Shown here: in pieces, positions 53,144 to 61,929 of the stretch
Numbering within the stretch: the first letter of the stretch is position 1
Layout: every line of letters begins with the position of its first letter
Source: JAAURS01 sp031362245
Lineage (GTDB): Bacteria > Cyanobacteriota > Cyanobacteriia > Thermosynechococcales > Thermosynechococcaceae
DNA length: 64,000 nt
Direction of reading: 5' to 3'
NCBI GenBank assembly: GCA_031362245.1
Contig: JANLSD010000168.1
Coordinates: 23,932 to 87,931, forward strand
Notes under the pieces: model-generated
What the model saw: the letters and a program-made list of their open reading frames with translations, nothing else
What the model was told of the DNA's origin: nothing
Database searches by the model: none
Program-made: the position numbers and the translations under genes

Positions 53144-53388
53144 CGTTCGCACCTGTTTTTGTTCGATTACGCTTACCTATTTATCATCCAACGGAAGTCA
53201 CAAAATAAATACGGGACGAATACGGAACTTTGTCAGCGCTCTATTATCTGTATCTAAGGGTTTACGCGGATACTACCCTTCCTTAAAACATACAGGCAAA
53301 GCATTTGTCATTCAATTAGCCGTTAGGCATCCATAATTTTGTGCCATTGAACTAAATCACGTCAGATACCGTCTAAGAAGAGGGAATC

Positions 53389-53754
53389 ATGTCGAAAAGG
53401 AAATCAGACATGCCAGCTATGAAGCATATCCGCATCACTCCAGAAAAAGGCATCGAAATTATTGAAGCTCAGGCATTGCCTGCACTGAAGCCCATGCAGC
53501 AGTCAGACAAGTGCGCGTATCGACGATTTAGCGATCACCGGATTGCGATCGTCCAGCTCCAGAAAACGGTCACAAGGCCGCTGGTGGCCGTTAGTCCTAA
53601 AGGTGAGCCACTTCATGGGGAAGTCTTCATTCTGGGGTTACGCCATACCGTAGACTGGCTTGAGTTTGCCGGACTGACTGACGATCAGGTCAATATTGTC
53701 AAAACGGAGTTGAAGTTGACTTTAGGGACAAACACCGGAGCTGAGTGCGTTTGA
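53389..53754 (+). CDS. Hypothetical protein
   Basis: This 121-residue protein starts at an ATG with a good upstream purine stretch (AAGAGGGA). It has mixed composition (KHIRITPEKGIEIIEAQALP, then VTRPLVAVSPKGEPLHGEV) and no signal peptide or membrane helix. I do not recognise it. It is followed by the P-type ATPase remnant in a small accessory stretch. Confidence 0.55.
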   Translation: MSKRKSDMPAMKHIRITPEKGIEIIEAQALPALKPMQQSDKCAYRRFSDHRIAIVQLQKTVTRPLVAVSPKGEPLHGEVFILGLRHTVDWLEFAGLTDDQVNIVKTELKLTLGTNTGAECV

Positions 53755-53784
53755 TTAAGGCTCTTGCTGAAGCCTGACGCATAG

Positions 53785-54252
53785 GCCCAAGCGAAACAGT
53801 TCATCGCCTTCAATGAGCCAAATTCGAAGGGGGTTAAGGCGCTTCTACAAGGGATGAGTGCGTTAGGGGTGTTGGTGGGGGTGTTTGCAAACGCCTATTA
53901 CCGAGGCAACGGCGAGTTTGATGCCCGTGCATTGACCTTCACGACGCTCGTCATTTCTAACCTGAGTATGATTCTGGTGAATCGGTCTTGGTCGCGCACT
54001 GCGCTGGAAACGATGCAGACTTTAAACTGTGCGTTGTGGTGGGTCATCGGGGGTGGAATTCCATTTCTAGGGCTGGTTCTCTATGTTCCGCTGCTGCGGC
54101 ATTTATTCAGTTTTTCTTTTTTGCACGTTGAAGATCTGGCGATTAGTTTCGGGTCTGGGATCTTTAGTATCTTTTGGTTTGAGGGACTTAAGCTCAGGAG
54201 CCGCCGCAAAGTATTGATAGATTCAGGTGGCAATCAAGGAACTTGGACATAA
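53785..54252 (+). pseudogene. Remnant of a cation-transporting P-type ATPase (C-terminal membrane part)
   Basis: The frame reads VKALLQGMSALGVLVGVF, then ARALTFTTLVISNLSMILVN, then CALWWVIGGGIPFLGLVLYV. This is the typical end of P2-type cation ATPases (TM7-TM10). The phosphorylation site, nucleotide-binding domain and first six helices are absent, and an in-frame TAG stands directly upstream at 53782. A peptide could start at the ATG at 53854 (132 residues) but would have no ATPase activity. The rest of the gene is not in the window. It is best read as a decayed fragment. Confidence 0.75.
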
Positions 54253-54461
54253 AAATTTACCCATTTTGTCACAAAAAATTAAATTTATTGATTCCATTCT
54301 TCGTTAATTCATGCTGTGCATCTAATTTCTCCACATAACTCCATTTTCCTCACAAGTTCCTCAACTTTTGTTTGTAGGTTAGATGTATAGAGATACTCGG
54401 TCTGTAAAGACAGTTCAGCAGGCAGATCGGGTTCTAAATTGCGAACGCTGGGGGAGTTGTG

Positions 54462-55103
54462 ATGAATATGCTCAACAAACTAGATCTGTCTGAAACATTA
54501 ATAGACCAGTATGTCGATGATCGAAGTTGGCAAGAGGATTTGCGACAAACGATTGAAGGCGAAAAGACTGAAAGCGATCATCTCTTGCAGATAATAGAGC
54601 AAGAAGCACATAAATTCATTAATACCCACAAGTTACAATCTCTTCTGCAATGGGCTACTCAGGTTACGAACAACTCTCAAGAACCGTTCAAACCCGCCGC
54701 GAAAAGAGCCGAAGCATTGGCGATCGCCCTTGACCGCGCTATTGATTTAGCCCATGCTCACGCCCGTGATGCAGATCGGTTTGTGGCCCGTGAGCGTGCC
54801 GATAATTTAATCCGCGCCCATACCTATGCCTGCGAAATTGTCCGCCAACTAGAGCATATCGATAGTGTTGAGGAGACGGATAAACGGCAGTCTGCCGAAT
54901 TGAGTCCAGCTTTTACAGATTGCGTGGTTGAAACTTGGTTTAACGGGCTGTTTGACCCAAAACTGGTGGATTTGTCGAAGGAAGAAACGCGATCAATCAA
55001 GAATTACCTTGGAGCCAATGAGGTCGTTATCCAGTATAACGAAACAGCGGTAGGTGTTTCGGAAAGCTGGAATGCGATCGAGCAGCAAATGTTGCTGGTT
55101 TGA
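54462..55103 (+). CDS. Hypothetical protein, largely helical
   Basis: This 213-residue protein begins with MNMLNKLDLSETLIDQYV; GGGGAG lies about 7 bp before the ATG at 54462, so I prefer it over the GTG at 54459. It is rich in Ala, Glu, Asp and Gln and appears all-helical, with stretches such as RAEALAIALDRAIDLAHAHA and ERADNLIRAHTYACEIVRQ. No signal peptide, membrane helix or catalytic motif is seen. I do not recognise a family. It stands 186 bp before the papain-like protease gene on the same strand; whether they are linked is unknown. Confidence 0.6.
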   Translation: MNMLNKLDLSETLIDQYVDDRSWQEDLRQTIEGEKTESDHLLQIIEQEAHKFINTHKLQSLLQWATQVTNNSQEPFKPAAKRAEALAIALDRAIDLAHAHARDADRFVARERADNLIRAHTYACEIVRQLEHIDSVEETDKRQSAELSPAFTDCVVETWFNGLFDPKLVDLSKEETRSIKNYLGANEVVIQYNETAVGVSESWNAIEQQMLLV

Positions 55104-55289
55104 GTTTGGATCGGCAGATAATTTTTTGAAAATTAGATTTGAAGTTGTTTGATAAGGAGATATTTCAGAATTTATTTTCTTATCCAGCGCAACGTCCTAA
55201 CTCAAAAGTGACGTAACAACAGTGTTAGGTTTATTATTGCTCCACAATGTAGAAAATTCACATTTTTTAATTAAACAGAGGCTAGTCAA

Positions 55290-56102
55290 ATGACACGTAC
55301 AAACAAACGCTATGGCTGGGTTCCTGATTTGCCCGATCACCGAGATCTACTTTACTCTGCAACCGTTACAGCCCTCAGAGCCTTGCCATCTAAGGTCGAT
55401 CTCCGTCCAAATTGTCCGCATATTTACGATCAAAAAGATCTAGGTAGTTGTACCGCCAATGCGATTGGTGGTGCCCTTGAATTTGATCAGATGAAGCAGC
55501 AATTGACAGATATTTTTACTCCTTCCCGCCTCTTTATCTACTACAACGAAAGAGTCATGGAAGGAACTGTAAATGAAGATAGCGGTGCAATGATCCGTGA
55601 TGGCATTAAAAGCGTAGGCAAGCAAGGTGCCTGTCCCGAAGAGCCAACCAATCAACATCCAGGTTCTGATGGAATCTGGCCATACGATCCTGACTATCAG
55701 GTCAAATTTCGTGAAAAACCTCCTCAAAAATGTTATGAAATTGCAGCTAAACACCAAGCCATTCTTTATTCGAGACTAGTTCGTAACCTCAATCAGATGA
55801 AGGGATGTTTGGCATCTGGTTATCCCTTCGTCCTTGGTTTCAGTGTTTACGAAAGTTTTGAAAGTCAAGAGGTCGCCACCACGGGTATCGCTCCCTTGCC
55901 TTCACCTAGTGAACAATTACTAGGGGGACATGCTGTGCTAGCGGTCGGTTATGATGACGAGCAACGACGGTTCATCGTTCGCAATTCCTGGGGTGAAGGT
56001 TGGGGAATGAAAGGTTACTTTACCATGCCCTATGCCTACCTATTGGACGATAACCTAGCTGACGATTTCTGGACAATTCGTCGAGTTGAAGATGAACCTT
56101 AG
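55290..56102 (+). CDS. Papain-like cysteine protease (C1A family)
   Basis: This 270-residue protein is a C1 peptidase. The nucleophile Cys54 lies in KDLGSCTANAIGGALEF, the catalytic His214 in LLGGHAVLAVGYDD and Asn232 in RNSWGEGWGMKGYF. The oxyanion Gln is probably Gln48 (YDQKDLGSC). There is no prodomain and no signal peptide, as in several bacterial C1 peptidases, so it would be cytoplasmic unless exported in an unusual way. It is followed 124 bp later by a gene for a chagasin-like inhibitor of this very class, an enzyme-inhibitor pair. The substrate is unknown. Confidence 0.88.
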   Translation: MTRTNKRYGWVPDLPDHRDLLYSATVTALRALPSKVDLRPNCPHIYDQKDLGSCTANAIGGALEFDQMKQQLTDIFTPSRLFIYYNERVMEGTVNEDSGAMIRDGIKSVGKQGACPEEPTNQHPGSDGIWPYDPDYQVKFREKPPQKCYEIAAKHQAILYSRLVRNLNQMKGCLASGYPFVLGFSVYESFESQEVATTGIAPLPSPSEQLLGGHAVLAVGYDDEQRRFIVRNSWGEGWGMKGYFTMPYAYLLDDNLADDFWTIRRVEDEP

Positions 56103-56226
56103 GCTATCTCAAAACACGATCTTGAAGAGTAGCAGGATCTGATCAACCGCCGCTGTTTTATGGGGAGCAGGGATTAAAAATTTATCTGACCTGCTGCCCA
56201 ATCCTAATTTCTAACTCGGAACTTCT

Positions 56227-56703
56227 ATGTTTCCACAAAAAACTACTTCCAAGAACTTGAGAAATTCAACAATTACCACAGGCTGCATAGCTTTAATACT
56301 GGTAATATTCGTAATTTTTCTCGTAGCTAATCCGGCCAATGCTTGTAATGGGGACAATTCATTAGGGAAAGATTTAGGTATGTCTGAAATCGTTATTTTA
56401 GACAGCGATCAGGGAAAAACCATTGAAGCTCATAGAGGCGATTCAATTACAATTCGCCTCACAGAAAATCCTACTGCTGGTTATCATTGGGAAATTAGTG
56501 GAACTAATAATCATCTTGTTGAGTTCCAAAGTTCGGACTACTTAAAACCATCAAAAGCTGTTATTGGTAGCGGAGGTACACGAATATTTCGTTTTAAAGT
56601 GCTGTCTAATGGAACAGATAAGATTCAGATCAGATTACGCCGTTCATGGGAATCTGAGGATAGAGCTGTTAAAATTTTTGCAGTCAATATTTTGATTCAG
56701 TGA
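56227..56703 (+). CDS. Chagasin-type (I42) cysteine protease inhibitor, exported
   Basis: This 158-residue protein has a signal/anchor segment (residues 19-35) with a possible cleavage near PANA-CN, followed by an Ig-like chagasin domain. The three binding loops are present: NPTAGY (81-86; consensus NPTTGY), GSGGTRIFRF (114-123) and the loop LRRSW (137-141), which corresponds to the RPW-type motif. Chagasins block papain-family enzymes. The preceding gene encodes one. The inhibitor appears exported while the protease lacks a signal, so it may protect against protease released on lysis, or against foreign ones; that is inference. Confidence 0.85.
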   Translation: MFPQKTTSKNLRNSTITTGCIALILVIFVIFLVANPANACNGDNSLGKDLGMSEIVILDSDQGKTIEAHRGDSITIRLTENPTAGYHWEISGTNNHLVEFQSSDYLKPSKAVIGSGGTRIFRFKVLSNGTDKIQIRLRRSWESEDRAVKIFAVNILIQ

Positions 56704-56844
56704 CCAATCAAAGAAAAAGCGAACACGATGATCGACAAAGCCTCTTAAGGCCATCGCAAATCAGGAAAGGCGATCATTATTTAGCAAGATGATTTTACTA
56801 ACTAATTATTCAAGAAAGAGTTCAAAGAAGCAGAGGAAAAACCA

Positions 56845-58449
56845 ATGCCTAGAACCGTAACGCCCGACATGCTCGACTCGAAAACGCCCGATGACGTGAT
56901 CGTTCGAGCAGAACCGCGCCAGCCCGAAACCGACCCAACCCTCCATATCCCCGTCGCCATTACCCCCCAAGGCACCCCTCGCCATCGCCTCGTTGCTCTC
57001 GGTGACTCCCTCACCCAGGGTTTTCAAAGCGGCGCAATCTTCAACACCCGTCACTCTTACCCCATGCTCATCGCCCAAGCACTCGGCTGGGCCAACCAAC
57101 TGCGCCACCCCACCTACGACAGCCCCGGCGATGGCCTCCCCCTCAACCTAGAAACCATCGCTCGCCAACTCGAACAAAAATTCGGCACCCAGATAGATTG
57201 GTGGGAACTTCCCCCTGCTCTGTTGCACCTGCGCGATCGCCTGGACCAAACCGAAGACTACTGGGAGCGCAAAGACGGAACCCTCTTGCCCCCGCAAACT
57301 GGCATCAACCATAACCTCGCCGTCTACGGCTGGGATCTCCGTAACACCCTCTCTCGCACCGCCGATCTCTGCAAACATGAAATTGATATCCATCCTCCCA
57401 AAGATGACTTTCTTCAGGAGATCGTCGAAAACGCCAATGATCGCGCTGCCCTACGAGTGCTAAACTCCGCCCGTAGTCCCAACGGTACCGCCCTCACCCC
57501 CCTCCAAGCCGCCACCGCTCTCGGCAACGAAGGTACCCTTGAAACAGGCACAGGTGACGGCATTGAAACCCTAATCATCCTCATTGGAGCCAACAACGCC
57601 CTTGGTAGCATCCTCACCTTCAAAGTGAACTGGTCAGGCGATCAGTATCAAGATATGAAGGAAAACGATCGCTACACCGTCTGGCGACCCATCCACTTCA
57701 AAGCCGAACTAGAACTCATCGCTCAGCAAGTCAACACGATCAAAGCCCGACACGTCATCTGGGGCACCGTCCCCCACGTCACCATTGCACCCTTTGCCCG
57801 TGGCGTAGGCGGCAAACTCGCCCCAGGCTCACGCTACTATCCCTACTACACCCTGCCCTGGATCGACGATAAAACCTTTGATGTCAAAAAACATCCCCAC
57901 ATTACTGGACAAGAAGCCCGCGCCATCGATAGTGCCATCGACCAATACAACGATACAATTGCGGAGGTGGTTCGAGCCGGACGCCAACAAGGCAAAGACT
58001 GGCACCTCTTTGAAGCCGCTGGCCTACTCGATCGCCTCGCCTCCCGCCGCTACATCGAAGACCCCACCGCTCAACCCAGTTGGTGGACACCCTACCCGCT
58101 TCCACCCGCATTGCAAGCCCTTTCACCTGTTCCCACCTCCCAGTTTTTCCAATCTGGCGCACAAGGACGTACCCAAGGTGGCTTATTTTCCTTAGATGGC
58201 ATTCACCCCACCACTATCGGGTATGGCATCATGGCGCAGGAGCTGATTAACATCATGCAAAAAGCAGGCGTGAAATTTTACGATAGCAACGGCTCACCCT
58301 ATTCAGGAGCCATTGATTTCAATCGTCTCATTCAAATTGATACCCTCATTTCAAAACCGCCCCGTAACATTTCCAGTATTTTGAACTTAGTGGGTTGGTT
58401 TGATCGCAATCTCAACCTCATGAGCGGATTGCTCAACTCCAACTTCTAA
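56845..58449 (+). CDS. SGNH/GDSL-family hydrolase
   Basis: This 534-residue protein has the SGNH hydrolase blocks: block I LVALGDSLTQGF (nucleophile Ser55), block III LIGANNALGS (Gly248, Asn250) and block V DGIHPTTIGYG (Asp451, His454). Esterases of this family act on lipids or acetylated sugars. It is much longer than a minimal SGNH domain (about 200 residues); the large insert between blocks I and V is of unknown function. No signal peptide is visible. The codon choice is markedly rich in C at third positions compared with its neighbours, a hint of foreign origin. It stands 141 bp after the chagasin gene. Confidence 0.83.
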   Translation: MPRTVTPDMLDSKTPDDVIVRAEPRQPETDPTLHIPVAITPQGTPRHRLVALGDSLTQGFQSGAIFNTRHSYPMLIAQALGWANQLRHPTYDSPGDGLPLNLETIARQLEQKFGTQIDWWELPPALLHLRDRLDQTEDYWERKDGTLLPPQTGINHNLAVYGWDLRNTLSRTADLCKHEIDIHPPKDDFLQEIVENANDRAALRVLNSARSPNGTALTPLQAATALGNEGTLETGTGDGIETLIILIGANNALGSILTFKVNWSGDQYQDMKENDRYTVWRPIHFKAELELIAQQVNTIKARHVIWGTVPHVTIAPFARGVGGKLAPGSRYYPYYTLPWIDDKTFDVKKHPHITGQEARAIDSAIDQYNDTIAEVVRAGRQQGKDWHLFEAAGLLDRLASRRYIEDPTAQPSWWTPYPLPPALQALSPVPTSQFFQSGAQGRTQGGLFSLDGIHPTTIGYGIMAQELINIMQKAGVKFYDSNGSPYSGAIDFNRLIQIDTLISKPPRNISSILNLVGWFDRNLNLMSGLLNSNF

Positions 58450-58575
58450 AGTCAGTACATTCTGCAAGGGCGCACACATAGGTGGGCACTGGTTCCGCCA
58501 GATGAGCCAGAAAAACCTTTTCTGGCTATACTTTAGAGCGATCAGGGGTTCCACCAATCTAAATTTAGCTACGTT

Positions 58576-59123
58576 ATGGATCTATACTCACATCCTTGCC
58601 CTTGCTGCGGCAGCAACGAGATTCATTCGCACACACATCCGTTATAAAACACAGGGTTATGGTGAACGAAAAATCTACCATTGCCTGGAATGAGATATCT
58701 ATTTCAGTGAAACCTTTGCGACCCCAATCGCAGGACTAACGACCCCGTTGAGTCGAATTATCACAATCCTCAAAGCCAGAAGTGACGGGATGAGTCTAAA
58801 TGCCACTGCTCAGAGTCCGGCTGAAGAACAAAGGCTCCAAAAAGCGACCTGGGCGTCAACGCCAAAAGTACCAAGCTTCTGTGCCTGAACATCCTCAAAC
58901 AGTACATGAGGTAACACAGCAGGAGATCCATGCCAATCATGTTGAAGCGTTTAATGCCTCTATGAGGCGACGTAATGCAACCTTTCGGCGTAAAACTAAC
59001 ACCCATGCCAAATCAACAGCAAACCTGCAAAGGACACTGGATATGTTTTGCAGGTTCACAACTTTGTTCGAGTTCATTTTTCAAGATTTCGCCCCAAGGT
59101 CACGGGAGATGTACCCCTTCTAG
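58576..59123 (+). pseudogene. Decayed insertion-sequence transposase (IS1-like, internally deleted)
   Basis: Pieces of a cyanobacterial IS1-like transposase lie in three frames. The zinc-finger start CPCCGSNEIHSH is followed in another frame by TQGYGERKIYHCLE, then YFSETFATPIAGLTTPLS and ILKARSDGMSLNATA. The next piece jumps to VRLKNKGSKKRPGRQRQKYQ and EIHANHVEAFNASMRRR, KTNTHAKSTANLQRTLD, and the end VHNFVRVHF is again in a different frame. The middle 130-150 codons, including the first catalytic Asp region, are missing. Two or more frameshifts and the deletion show it is dead. No terminal inverted repeats were identified. Confidence 0.8.
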
Positions 59124-59141
59124 ATTCAAAACCTGAACCCA

Positions 59142-60482
59142 TCAGGACTTTGCGTGCAAACAAGCCTGAATTAAATCTCCTGGCCCGCCCCCCACTTGAT
59201 AAATCGGATAGCCTAAGGCGTCTGCAACCTGTTCAATCGTCATATCATCCAAAAACTGAGTTGTCCCATGTTTCAACATCAGAGTTGGCACCAGCAGACC
59301 ATCCCCTAAATCTTTGCCCTGCAACGAGTGGATAATGTCATACCCCGTCAGCAAACCCGTCACCGTCATGGTTTGCCCCCAATACTCACTGTGGAGCGCC
59401 GCCATCTCCACAATCAACCCTTCGACCTGATTAAGCCTCTCTAAAATTGGCCCAAACGCCTGCTCCACCGTATTGCCCACCACCCAAGTTAAGCGGCGGG
59501 GTGGCGTAACTTGCTTGGGGAGAGACTTCGCCGCCCCATCAAACTGCGTCAAAAATAACCGAATGGAACCCACCCCATTATCAATTTGAGGGTAAGACTC
59601 GTAGTGAGAGACAGAAGGTAAGTCCCGACGGGCAATCAAAAACCATTCGTCTGCTAACCAAACAAAGGTTGATCCAAACTTTTTCTGGAACTGAGCCTGA
59701 AATGCTTGTACCTGATCGATCACTTCATTGGCTTTTTCCGTTGTTACCGGAATCACTTCATTCAGGTCAGGTCGAAAGCGCGTCAACCCCACAGGGACGA
59801 TCGCCACAGAAGCCACCGCAGGTATATTGCCCTGATGAAACTGGGCCAGATCTTGAATGGTTTGGGCCAAGTGCTCGCCATCATTAATGCCAGGGCACAG
59901 CACCACCTGGGCGTGGATCTGAAGGTCACGGGATTGGAACCACCGGAGCTGATCTAAAATTTTCCCCGCCCTCTCATTTTTGAGCAGACGGCTGCGGATG
60001 TCTGACTCTGTGGCGTGGACTGAGACGAAGAGCGGAGAAAGGCGCATTTGTTCGATGCGTTTCCACTCGCGATCGCTCAAATTGGTCAGGGTCAAATAGC
60101 TGCCGTACAAAAAACTTAGGCGATAGTCATCGTCTTTGAGGTACAGGCTTTCTCGCTTACCAGGGGGCTGCTGATCGATAAAGCAAAAGGGGCAGCGGTT
60201 GTTGCACTGAATCAACCCGTCAAAAAAGGCGCTGTCAAATCCTAAGCCCAAGTCTTCGTCGTATTCTTTTTCAACTTCGACTTCGTGGGCGTTGCCTTGG
60301 GTATCCAATACCTCCAGCTCTAGATATTCATCCGCACACAGAAATTGATAGTCAATTAAATCCCGCAGGGGTTGACCATTGATGGAGATGAGGCGATCGC
60401 CCACCTCAAAGCCTAGTTCAGCGGCGATCGAATCAGGAATAATTTGACTAATACGGGCCGGACGAATCGCAGAATCACTCAT
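59142..60482 (-). CDS. PDZ/radical SAM protein of the TIGR03279/DUF512 type
   Basis: I start at the ATG at 60482 (MSDSAIRPARIS); a TTG at 60551 would add 23 residues before the first PDZ strand. An N-terminal PDZ domain (ISQIIPDSIAAELGFEVGDR, LISINGQPL) is followed by a radical SAM core with the [4Fe-4S] motif CNNRCPFC (Cys93, Cys97, Cys100). The C-terminal DUF512 region follows. The protein (446 residues) is of the cyanobacteria-wide type annotated as FeS-containing TIGR03279, whose reaction is not known. It is convergent with the IS remnant. Confidence 0.88.
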   Translation of the reverse strand: MSDSAIRPARISQIIPDSIAAELGFEVGDRLISINGQPLRDLIDYQFLCADEYLELEVLDTQGNAHEVEVEKEYDEDLGLGFDSAFFDGLIQCNNRCPFCFIDQQPPGKRESLYLKDDDYRLSFLYGSYLTLTNLSDREWKRIEQMRLSPLFVSVHATESDIRSRLLKNERAGKILDQLRWFQSRDLQIHAQVVLCPGINDGEHLAQTIQDLAQFHQGNIPAVASVAIVPVGLTRFRPDLNEVIPVTTEKANEVIDQVQAFQAQFQKKFGSTFVWLADEWFLIARRDLPSVSHYESYPQIDNGVGSIRLFLTQFDGAAKSLPKQVTPPRRLTWVVGNTVEQAFGPILERLNQVEGLIVEMAALHSEYWGQTMTVTGLLTGYDIIHSLQGKDLGDGLLVPTLMLKHGTTQFLDDMTIEQVADALGYPIYQVGGGPGDLIQACLHAKS

Positions 60483-60565
60483 GGAACGGGAATACAACCC
60501 AAACTGTTCTATTCCTATCTTGCCAGAAATTTGATCAGGAAGGTTGGTCAAACCCTCAACTGACC

Positions 60566-61144
60566 CTAGTCCATCCAGCCTACATCGACTGACTTCGGCT
60601 TACTGGGTTGGCCACTAGGGGCAATACTGTGCTGAACCGAATGGGACGGTAAAGGTCGCAATGCGAGAGGTGTTTTGCGCTGGAGCTGAGCTTGAGGTTG
60701 TGCCTTAGGAGCTTTAGGCGCTCTTAAAGCATCCAAAGATTCGCTCAGTTGAGTGTTGGCTTCAGAAAGCTGCAAAATAACTGCCTTGGCTTCGGCTAGC
60801 TCAGTTTTCAATTTTGCCTCTTGTGCGCCTTGGGCTTCCAGCGTTGCCACTTCTTTTTGGTGGCGCTTCACTTCAGCTTGTAGGGACTTAATCTGGGCCT
60901 GAAGTTCTTTCTCGTGGTCTGCGCCTTGGGCTAAGGCAGCCTTTAACTCAGTAATCTGAGCGGTAAGCAGTTCCTTCGCAGCGTCACTTTCCTTTGAAGG
61001 CTCAGGACTTGGAGCCGCTTTACGGTTTTTGGTTGCAGTTGCCTTGGCAGCGTCACCAGCAGACTGGGCCTCGGGTGCAGAAGCCTCGGGGGGCTCTTTT
61101 TTGACCTCTTGGCGCAAAATATCCGAAAGATTGCGGCGCGTCAT
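60566..61144 (-). CDS. Coiled-coil partner of a ParA-like ATPase (McdB candidate)
   Basis: This 192-residue protein has a basic N-terminal tip (MTRRNLSDILRQEVKKE), a low-complexity Ala/Glu/Pro/Lys segment, a coiled coil (about 58-145; QITELKAALAQGAD onward) and a Pro/Gln-rich disordered tail ending GWMD, so a Trp stands two residues from the end. Its start overlaps the stop of the ParA-like gene by 4 bp (ATGA). That gene pair, disorder, coiled coil and terminal Trp resemble what I recall of type 2 McdB, which with McdA spaces carboxysomes in beta-cyanobacteria. The CO2-uptake genes next door fit this, but the assignment is inference. A partner for plasmid or chemotaxis-cluster partition is the alternative. 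Confidence 0.5.
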   Translation of the reverse strand: MTRRNLSDILRQEVKKEPPEASAPEAQSAGDAAKATATKNRKAAPSPEPSKESDAAKELLTAQITELKAALAQGADHEKELQAQIKSLQAEVKRHQKEVATLEAQGAQEAKLKTELAEAKAVILQLSEANTQLSESLDALRAPKAPKAQPQAQLQRKTPLALRPLPSHSVQHSIAPSGQPSKPKSVDVGWMD

Positions 61145-61803
61145 GATTTTGTCCTCCAGTCTTTTTCAATTTCTTCCACGACCATTAGGTAGTCAGAACC
61201 CGCCTGGTCAGTATTTCTGCCCTGCCATTGCAGGATCGTTTTCCCCTCGATCGCCGCTCGTTCGTGGGCTTTATAGGCCCGAATAAACGCGGAGCAGACC
61301 GGAATCCCTAGTTCCTGAAGGGTTGATTGAGCATCATGGGCTTCTTTGATGCTGCGCGGATCTACCTTTGTGAGTAACACTCGATGCATCACCCCTGACG
61401 GCAACACAGATGTTCTTACAGTCTGTACCAAAGCCGCTAAGTCCATCGGTGCGGGAGGCGTAGGCAAAATTAAGTAGTCTGCTGCCGGAATAGCTGCGGC
61501 TAAAGCCTCAGAGGCTAGGGCGGGTGGAGTGTCCACTACCACCACACCATAGTCTTTGACCGCTCTTAAATCTTTGAGCAGCAGCGGGTTGGTTTCTTTG
61601 GCAATATCGAAACCCAAACTGCTTTCGCTTTGCTCTGCCCACCAAGACGCAGAACCTTGCGGATCCGCGTCTACCAATAAAACCTTATGCTTTTTCGCCA
61701 AAATGGCGGCTAAACTTACAGCCGTTGTGGTTTTACCCACGCCCCCCTTGCCATTGAGAACCACTAAAACTTTATTTAAGCGGGCGGACGAGTTAACAGC
61801 CAC
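61141..61803 (-). CDS. ParA-family ATPase (McdA candidate)
   Basis: This 220-residue Walker ATPase has the deviant Walker A motif KGGVGKTTTAV, the A' motif VLLVDADPQGS and the Walker B VVVVDTPPALA. The nucleoid-binding basic surface of such proteins is expected at the C-terminus (AYKAHERAAIEGK). The start is a GTG at 61803. The stop overlaps the coiled-coil partner gene by 4 bp. ParA-type ATPases of this size position cargo on the nucleoid. The lysine-bearing KGGVGKTT form fits type 2 McdA. No centromere-like repeats were seen nearby, so plasmid partition is less likely. Confidence 0.75.
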   Translation of the reverse strand: MAVNSSARLNKVLVVLNGKGGVGKTTTAVSLAAILAKKHKVLLVDADPQGSASWWAEQSESSLGFDIAKETNPLLLKDLRAVKDYGVVVVDTPPALASEALAAAIPAADYLILPTPPAPMDLAALVQTVRTSVLPSGVMHRVLLTKVDPRSIKEAHDAQSTLQELGIPVCSAFIRAYKAHERAAIEGKTILQWQGRNTDQAGSDYLMVVEEIEKDWRTKS

Positions 61804-61929
61804 AGGTTAGTCCCTACGCAAACATTAGTCTTGACCTTGAATTGAACCCCAACCCAAGTCTAGGACAGTTTCCAACCTTCATTAAACCTTAGTTGGTACC
61901 TTGGCTCGCAATCCACTCAAATGTTGTGA

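Noticed and set aside
59048..59335. 95-codon ORF starting in the transposase remnant and running into the radical SAM gene
   Set aside because: Only its first residues (VHNFVRVHF) belong to the transposase; the rest is antisense to the radical SAM gene.
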